Assembly: GCA_035048495.1 (NCBI GenBank)
Contig: CM068545.1
Span: 13,599,702-13,663,701 of the forward strand
DNA: 64,000 nt
Direction of reading: 5' to 3'
Origin: Euptelea pleiosperma
Taxonomy: Eukaryota; Streptophyta; Magnoliopsida; Ranunculales; Eupteleaceae
Part shown: positions 58,101 through 64,000 of the stretch, in pieces
How positions within the stretch are numbered: position 1 is the first letter of the stretch
Layout: every line of letters begins with the position of its first letter
Position numbers and translations under genes: made by a program
Notes under the pieces: model-generated
Told to the model about the DNA's origin: nothing
The model's database searches: none
Seen by the model: the letters and a program-made list of their open reading frames with translations, nothing else

Positions 58101-60631
58101 ATGGGACAAACATCCATATGGTCCGTGGTCTACTAATGTGCCATGTGGCTCATATTGTGGTCCATCATCAACGGATTACCCATTTGCAACCGTTTGATTG
58201 ATGTCTTTTATGGGTTGATTTTTAACCGTGGCCCGTGGGATATATATAAAGATCCATGTTGAGAGATAACTAACTAGCTTGATTTTAGTTTGTAAGTCCA
58301 CCTAGGGATGTATCTAACCGTTGGATTGGTGTCTTTTATGGGTTGATTTTTAACCGTTGGATTTCTAGCATTAGTTGGGGTATGAGTATCCAAAGCTTAT
58401 AAATAACCAACCAACCTTATTTTTAGTATGTAGGTACACCTAGGGTTGGGATAAATATCCATACAGTATTAGTGATTTATAACCATTGGATTCGTGTCTT
58501 TTATGAGTTGATTTTTAACTATGAGATATCTAGCATTATTTGGGGTACTCAAATCTAAAGGTTAGAAATAACTAAACAACCTGATTTTTAGTATGTAGGT
58601 CCACCCAAGGATATGATAAACATTACTACGGTCTATTGTCTCTAATAATGTGCCACATGGCACACTCAGAATGAGGTCCATCAGTAGTGTTGATAATGGA
58701 CATCTGTATTTGTTGCCTCATGTGCCACTTAGGCTTTAGCCATTGATATTTTGACATATATAGGTTAATCATAGTCAAAAATTATCAAAATAATTTTAAT
58801 TTTAATTTTTTAATTTTTTTCTTTAAATTAGCATCGATAACATTTAATTGACGGATGACAAAAAAATAGCAGTCGTTATAACACAAAGTTCATGAGATGA
58901 TATTTCTCTTATGTAGATGGGTAGAAATTTCAATTCTGTTAGATGTCCAAACAACTAAGATTAGAATTCATTGAGAATTCCAAGTAATTTCCACAGTGCA
59001 ACCAAACATAAGAAATTTCAATTCTTTGAATTCAAATTCTTAGAAATCACAAATCCTGGAATTCTATTTTCAATTCCAAATCCGTGTCTGGTTGCCAAAC
59101 AGACCCTAAAGATATTGTTTTATAATAATATCATCTGATGTAATAATAATATCATTTAATACAACTAGTCATTTCATTATTATATCATGGGCTAGTATAA
59201 TAATAATCATTTAATGTTTCAAATTACTTCTACCTAATCTAGTGTTTGAGGTCAGCACACCAGAGTCCCAGACACCTTATTTTTGTCACTAGGTTATAGA
59301 TTTGTTCATCAAGTCACATCGTTTTGTTGAATTCGAGAATCATTATCATTGGATTACAAACAGATACATATGCTGTGTAACGAGGACAGGGATTTTTATA
59401 AAATTGCTGCCAGACACTAACTGACCTCTATTAGCATAAAATCTTTATTTCTCTTTTCCATTTTCATGTTTAAATTATCACATATCTAATGACTTATACA
59501 ACTGTACTGTAACCTAGTTATCTAGATTAGTTTTCTGTTTGAAATCATATTTTATACTTACATGCACTAAAACTAATATAATAATATCTCTTAATGTGTC
59601 AAATTAACCATCTGGGGTCAGGTCAGCGTGCCAGACACACCTGATATCTGTACCTAGGTTACAGAGTTGTGCATCAAGTCTCATCATTTTGTTGAATTCA
59701 ATCATCCTTATCACTGGATTACACACAGATTCATCAATGAAATGCTCAAAGAACGATTTTTTTCAGGTGATCGATGGGGCATATGATGGGGTAAAGCTCA
59801 ACTTTACCGACCAAGCAGTTCTTTCAGACAATGGGCTCGGGAAGAATAATGGTTATAGCGTCCCATTAGAAATAATGCCATCTGGACAATTTGAGCCATT
59901 ATACAGAACGACACTAAGTGTGCAAGTTAGTTTTTTGTCTTCCTTCTACTGATTTGTTGGTAGATCTCAGCTAGCTGCTTTTTCAGTAACTAATACTTCA
60001 CCTTTTTCTTACTTTTATTTTTCCATATGGAAGGATGGGGAGTTGCCAGTCCTTCCATTATCTGTTTATGGAGCAGTTGCTATGGCACACAGTGAAGTCT
60101 CCGAGGAGTACTCATCGCCATACCAGTTTTTCTTTTATCTCTATGATAAAAGAAATGTAAGTAAAATATTATATTATCTTTTGATATTCGATATTACAAC
60201 CAAGGACTGGGGCTTGCTCCTGGTTATTGACAGGCTTGCTTGACTATAAAAGTGTAGCAGTAGAAGTTAAATTGACATGAGACTCCTCGATTAGTACCTC
60301 AGTGGAATTAATATTTCTCTAGTCAAGTAATAAAATTGGCCAAATTTTTATTCCCACAGGCTGGCCTGGGAGGGTTGTCTTTTGATGAAGGTCAATTTTC
60401 CGTTTTCGGGTATGCCTTCAGATCTCGGATAATTTTTTTTTATCTCCCTTAACTAGGATACTTTCGATCATTTTTGGAGCATATGATTCTGATGTGTTAT
60501 GTATGGTTTCAATATACAGATACACAACTGCTGGGAGAGAAATACTTCCACAGATTAAAACAGGAGATTTGATACGATCAGCAAAGCTAGTGGAAGGTCA
60601 AGATCGCCTAATATTGCCAGATGATAAATGA
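49174..60631 (+). CDS. CYP37: Chloroplast cyclophilin-type peptidyl-prolyl isomerase CYP37
   Basis: CYP37 is a thylakoid-lumen immunophilin related to CYP38/TLP40, with an N-terminal helical domain and a divergent cyclophilin domain. Exons: 49174-49365, 50838-51098, 51176-51265, 51963-52058, 53110-53217, 53485-53534, 54126-54228, 55017-55070, 59767-59925, 60034-60156, 60360-60409, 60520-60631. They sum to 1398 nt (465 residues plus stop), all with GT-AG sites and closing phases. A Ser/Arg-rich transit peptide is followed by a hydrophobic lumenal signal (about residues 88-107, LESAIAAVLIFIQ) and a likely cleavage after AKA (118-120). The helical region has VPRTGELALRRAIP and SYLLRIPQRKPYGTM. 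The cyclophilin domain (about 298-460) has VVIDGYSAPLTAGNFAKL, VYGAVAMAHS and FDEGQFSVFGY. An in-frame ATG at 49129 would add 15 residues; 49174 matches the family start. Confidence 0.94.
52451..52917. mobile_element. Word-mosaic foldback element J (GTATCGGACAC word) in CYP37 intron 4
   Basis: TATGTAACAAGGGCATGG on the left is mirrored by CCGTGTCCTTGTTACATA on the right. Near both ends GTATCGGACACATCGAC, GGACACACGCATCGAC, TGTATCGGGC, GGTATCGTCAGACACC and GTTGGACACC recur. The centre is a 35-bp perfect hairpin, listed separately. Confidence 0.6.
52734..52820. repeat. Perfect 35-bp inverted repeat (hairpin)
   Basis: 52734-52768 is the exact reverse complement of 52786-52820, with a 17-base A-rich spacer. 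The arms are AT-rich and contain CATATATTTCTTTCC. Perfect identity in a decayed intron suggests recent formation or correction. It is transcribed within CYP37 intron 4. Confidence 0.9.
55205..55785 (+). repeat. Intron 8 repeat block, first two copies
   Basis: Two modules recur. One runs from AAATTGCTGCCTGAC to TTATTAGCATAAAAT and CTTTTCCATTTTCATG (55240-55320 and 55640-55715). The other has AAATTAACCATCTGGATGAT, GCCAGACACCTGATATCTGT and CATTGGATTACACACAGATT (55387-55525). More copies lie at 59215-59766, beyond the LINE and foldback insertions. Confidence 0.65.
55790..57697 (-). mobile_element. RTE-type LINE remnant in CYP37 intron 8
   Basis: On the minus strand, broken frames give an endonuclease-RT linker (TVMWNEITSCIKRVTKEVLE, about 57590-57650), RT motifs KLFGFLPGRSTIEAIFILRQ and NLYMIFIDLEN (about 56790-56930), and a degraded catalytic box CMLFLDDG where FADD is expected (about 56545-56570). 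The element ends near 55790 in short GAT repeats (GTGATGATGATG), as RTE elements do. It is 5'-truncated, full of stops and antisense to CYP37. Confidence 0.72.
57698..59108. mobile_element. 1.4-kb foldback element with internal tandem units
   Basis: The end AAGGGTCTGTTTGATAACC is mirrored by GGTTGCCAAACAGACCCT. Nearby are matching AATTCC/GGAATT-rich zones (57715-57895 and 58960-59090; TTGGAATCACAAATCTT against AGAAATCACAAATCCTGG). Between them four or so units of about 150 bp repeat GTCTTTTATGGGTTGATTTT, AACCGTTGGATTTCTAGCAT, TAGTTGGGGTA, TTAGTATGTAGGTCCACC-type and ATAAACATCCATA words. No ORF. Confidence 0.62.
59215..59766 (+). repeat. Intron 8 repeat block, further copies
   Basis: Same modules as 55205-55785: GCCAGACACTAACTGACC to AGCATAAAATCTTTATTTCT (59408-59455), TCTAGATTAGTTTTCTGTTT, AAATTAACCATCTGGGGTCA and CACTGGATTACACACAGATT. 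The last copy runs to the acceptor of exon 9, so its end contains the polypyrimidine tract. Confidence 0.65.
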
Positions 60632-61419
60632 TCTCATGTGCCAGTCTGGGTCCTTATTTCATTCTTTTTCATTCGTGCTTTCGGGATAGTGTTGACCTGA
60701 TTTTCTTGATATGTTGTGCAGTCAAGTTTTTTCTGTTTTTCCCTCCTGTAACAGAAAATCACGGGTATCTAGAATTAAAATGGCTGGAGAAAGAGTTGGG
60801 TACTTGCCCAAGAGTGGGGAAACTTTTTCATTGATTTCGATTGTACTTTTACAAGCAGTGAGAGGTCAATTTTCCATACTTCAATAAATAATATTTTAGA
60901 TGCACTGATTGGAGTTGGACCTGCTCAAGTTTATGACCTTATATTTCCCATTTCCATCAAGAATCCGAAACCATAAGCTACTTTTTAGAGGAAATGTAGG
61001 ATGAAGCCAGCTCCATCCTCCTCAAAGAAGACATAAACTTGATCTCGTTCAAGTAGGTGCAAATCTTAACCCTTAACTGAGTCTCGATGGAGTGATCTCT
61101 TAAAGTAGGTTCTTTTTCTTTCTGCTACAATAAGCAAATAATTGTATAAACAAAACCTAGAGTTGAGGAAGTCCTCTGGAAATGCTATATAGGCTGGAAT
61201 TCTAATTTAGAATACCAAGCGTATTGGCTAAGTAGTTTCATTCGCGATTTAAGTCTTTCATTGAGTAATTTTATCAAGCATCAAACAGAATCGAACATTG
61301 ATAAACAACTACTGTAAACATAAACATTGATAAATAGATTAGAGTTTTAACAAATATAATAACAACAATACAGTATCCAACAAATAGCAACAAGAAATAC
61401 AAAAGTTCACCCTATACGC

Positions 61420-62379
61420 CTACTCGGTTTCTCCTCCGCACCTTTGGTTCAACCACGACAAGATATCGCCGCGAACAATCTCAACATTCTCGTCTGTCTC
61501 TCCGAACAACAACGAATGCATCATCCCTTTGTAAATCCTTATAGTCTTGTCCTCACTCTTCGCTGTTTCATATAGATTTCTACTCACATCTGGGTCTGTA
61601 ACAACATCTGCACTCCCATGTAACACAATAAATGGAAGACTCACATCACATAACTTGCTGTTCAGATAATCAGTTACCCGTAAAAGCTCCACTACAGTAC
61701 CCAATCTCGGCTTCCCCTGATATCTCAGCGGATTCTTTCCCGCTGTAATCTTCTTCTCTGCTACCTTCACTGATTTATCCAAAAGATCCGCGGTAGGAAC
61801 AATTGGCAATGTGGGTAAGAATTTGGCGACAAAGGTGAGGATTTCCGGAATTGGCCATTTAGGTCTCACATTATCGGATATTTTACACATTGGTGCGACC
61901 AAGATTGCGCCATTCCATGCCTTGGGATCCCTGAAATGGATCAAAAGACAAATCGCTCCGCCCATTGATTCTCCGTAGAGAAAGGAAGGCAATCCATTGA
62001 ATTCAGGGTTTTGCTTGATTGAATTGAAGAAGGAGAAGCAATCATCGACGACGAGGTCGACGCTGGGGACGAAGGCCTTGAGGCCTTGAGAGAGACCGTG
62101 GGCTTGGAGGTCTAGAGCAAAGGAAGCGAAGCCCATCTGGGCAAGGAAGATGGGAGTGGACTGGAAGGTCCAGCTGATGTCGTTGCCGTAGCCATGGACC
62201 ATACAGATGATACCACGTGGAGGAGAGGAGAGGGGTAGCCATGATCTCGTGAAGAGGGAGAGACCTCTGGGAGATGTGTAGAAGGATTTGGAAGTACGGA
62301 TGCCTTGCAACTGGTAGAATTCTTCTTCTGATTCGGGTGTGTTTCCCCAAAAATGGAGGCGTTTTTGGGGCTCCTCCAT
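61420..62379 (-). CDS. Monoacylglycerol lipase-like alpha/beta hydrolase
   Basis: Plant MAGL proteins hydrolyse monoacylglycerols, and some act on other esters; the family includes caffeoyl shikimate esterase. The 319-residue intronless frame has an HGYGND oxyanion segment (62-67), a nucleophile elbow GESMGG with Ser138, a candidate Asp258 in HGSADVVTD and His288 in GMMHSLLFGE, so the triad is complete. There is no signal peptide or membrane segment. The HGYGND form, rather than the HGYTDD type I recall for caffeoyl shikimate esterase, points to the MAGL6-8 branch. The usual DLEGHGRS motif reads DLQAHGLSQG here (residues 90-99). The gene converges on CYP37 with 788 bp between the stop codons. 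The ATG at 62379 is the first in frame and gives a family-length protein. Substrate is not determined. Confidence 0.92.
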   Translation of the reverse strand: MEEPQKRLHFWGNTPESEEEFYQLQGIRTSKSFYTSPRGLSLFTRSWLPLSSPPRGIICMVHGYGNDISWTFQSTPIFLAQMGFASFALDLQAHGLSQGLKAFVPSVDLVVDDCFSFFNSIKQNPEFNGLPSFLYGESMGGAICLLIHFRDPKAWNGAILVAPMCKISDNVRPKWPIPEILTFVAKFLPTLPIVPTADLLDKSVKVAEKKITAGKNPLRYQGKPRLGTVVELLRVTDYLNSKLCDVSLPFIVLHGSADVVTDPDVSRNLYETAKSEDKTIRIYKGMMHSLLFGETDENVEIVRGDILSWLNQRCGGETE

Positions 62380-63797
62380 TATCGACGTGTAACGTTATAT
62401 GATTTGTTGAGGGGACTCGTTTCGTTCGTTTTGTGGTTTGAGGCTTTTGTATTGGGTTACGAGTTGCTGACTCCTCGAGTTGGACTCGGATCTTTTTCTT
62501 TTCCTTTTTCTTTTTCTTTAGCTAAGGGGACACGGCACTACGGACGTTGCTTGTTTATCGGCTAGATCGAATAACTTAGAGGAACTCAAGCATCACCTTT
62601 GAATTGACGAGAAGTTCCGTTGCAAAATCGTTTTAAATTTATGTTAGACCAGTGTCATTGTCCCGTACTAAAACACGGGTGAAAAAATAAGAAAAAATTA
62701 TTAATAAATATAAATATGAGAAATAATAATAGTTTTCTCAATCTTAGAAATTGTTTCTTACATTGTTGGCATGCAAGTTTTTTTATTATTATTTGTGTTT
62801 TACCTTGTTTTCATCATCTTAGAGGTGTGTTATTGTCTCAACGGTTCTGTTAATAAAGGGAATGAAGTGGTTCAAGTATTTTATAGCAACCAAGTGATCC
62901 AAGCATGGGGTATTTTACATGGAGCAAAACTTTGATGAATTGATTTTTGAGCTCGAAAGGGTGTATACCTGTGTAATGACCCGAGATAATAAAGGTAGGT
63001 CTCTCAGATCAAAGACAGTTGACTTGACTAAGATTCTAGTCAAAGTTATTAAAATACAAGAGATAAAATATTGGTCACAAAATTGAAAATTTTATAAAAA
63101 GGTTTGATGAGAAAACGGACTCACCATTAGACTTAGAAGTATCGAGAAACATAGTTTAGACTGTAAATATGTTAAAATCTGAGTTTTCCATAAAAAGTTA
63201 CAAAATTTTGAGAAATACACAAGAAATAGGTAAAAAAGTTAAATTTTACTCGAAAAACTTTTATAAAAATCGAATCATATGGATAGATAGAGCTCTAAAA
63301 AAAAGAAGATGGACTGTTAGTACAACAAAATTGGAGATCGATAAAGTCCCAATCTTACGATTGAAGATAAGATAATTATTTATAATATTTAAAAATTAAT
63401 ATATATATTATCCACAATTGTGGATTCGGTGATGTATTTAACCAAATTGAATTTATATATAATATAGATTTAATAAAATCAATTAAAAATAAAATAAAAT
63501 AACAACAAACAAACCAACCGTATGCATTAGAGAGAAAGAAGGTGGGGATATTAGAGAAGAAGAAATGAACTCAATCAAAGGAAAACAAATAGGTAGGTGA
63601 TTTATTTGTTTTAATCCTAATTCTTTATTGAAATATCGTGTTACAAAATTTTAGTCTCTATTATTTTGATGCTGAAATTTTCATTCAAAAATTATATTCT
63701 TTCTTGTCAAATTCTTGAAATTTCTTGATTTGATTTCCAGGTTTTTTTGTAGTTATATGGATTTGAAATGTTTAACTAAGTATCATTTTGTTTTAGA
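62380..63797. other. AT-rich gene-free interval
   Basis: The first few hundred bases should hold the promoter of the minus-strand MAGL-like gene; no convincing TATA box was chosen. The rest is AT-rich with no recognised gene. Confidence 0.4.
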
Positions 63798-64000
63798 CTA
63801 GTGGGTGCCCTATGCCATCGGCACTCTTTGACAAAGAATTTGCCTAAATCAGTTGAGCGGCGGAGATCCACCATCCATTTGAGGGAGGATTAGATCTCGG
63901 CCCTTCTTTGTTGATGCTTATAAGATGAGGTATAAGTAGGGAGACAACCAATGTGTTTGTTATATAGAATAGTAAATGGTCCATGCCCATGGCACTCTCC
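63798..64000 (-). mobile_element. Helitron-like 3' end, inverted relative of 5656-5952
   Basis: Read on the minus strand it carries the same blocks as the 5.7-kb copy (CTTATA, AAGAAGGGCCGAGATCTAAT, GGATGGTGGATCTC, CAAATTCTTTGTC). It ends in a hairpin GTGCC/GGCAC followed by CCACTAG and T (63798). Sequence past 63955 starts a second tandem copy with a similar hairpin, cut by the window edge. Confidence 0.5.

Noticed and set aside
63169..63375. 68-codon Lys/Ile-rich ORF
   Set aside because: Composition simply follows the AT-rich DNA, and there is no supporting context.
1..64000. CRISPR arrays, operons or bacterial-type systems
   Set aside because: No regularly spaced repeats with unique spacers and no prokaryotic gene organisation; everything fits plant nuclear DNA.

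Overview
The window reads as nuclear DNA of a flowering plant. It carries spliced genes of plant-only families (a GH3 amido synthetase, a P-class PPR protein, a thylakoid-lumen cyclophilin), a TRAPP II subunit spread over 24 kb, one nuclear tRNA gene, a plastid-like trnL fragment, and dense miniature inverted-repeat elements and retrotransposon remnants. Long, transposon-filled introns suggest a large genome. I cannot name the species; a magnoliid-like or other early-diverging angiosperm is only a guess.

Layout. 1-835: two foldback MITEs. 1047-4970 (-): a four-exon GH3 gene of the GH3.10/DFL2 type whose exon 2 carries an apparent 1-base deletion, so the reading frame breaks as given. 5.2-17.2 kb: accessory DNA without an intact gene, holding a Helitron-like 3' end, MITEs, 'word-mosaic' foldback elements, tandem repeats and a decayed Ty3/gypsy gag-protease fragment. 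17238-19250 (-): intact intronless PPR gene, with a divergent tRNA-Gln(CTG) 114 bp upstream of its ATG. 19.4-20.7 kb: foldback elements. 21219-45517 (-): TRS130/CLUB (TRAPPC10 homologue), 21 coding exons, 1257 codons, two introns with GC donors, and introns full of insertions, including a Ty1/copia deletion derivative with a 5-bp target-site duplication and a nested L1 tail. 45.8-48.7 kb: a MITE at the TRS130 promoter, then gene-free DNA with an LTR scrap and a plastid-derived trnL-CAA copy. 49174-60631 (+): CYP37, 12 exons, 465 codons, with RTE LINE and foldback insertions in its largest intron. 61420-62379 (-): intronless monoacylglycerol-lipase-like hydrolase, convergent with CYP37. 62.4-64 kb: AT-rich intergenic DNA and a second Helitron-like 3' end.

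The genes do not form a pathway; they are independent housekeeping or regulatory loci: jasmonate or other acyl-acid conjugation, organelle RNA processing, trans-Golgi vesicle tethering and cytokinesis, lumenal protein folding, and lipid or ester hydrolysis.

The most unusual signal is a set of foldback elements (about 7.4, 10.2, 11.2, 31.8, 33.3-34.8, 34.0 and 52.5 kb). Most are bounded by CAAGG and CCATG or CCTTG, and each is built almost entirely from its own short word. Four share one scaffold, but the word has been exchanged throughout (CCGTTTAAACGG-type in two, CCGTTATAACGG-type in two). All exon boundaries were assigned by eye from splice signals, frame continuity and remembered family sequences; no search was run.
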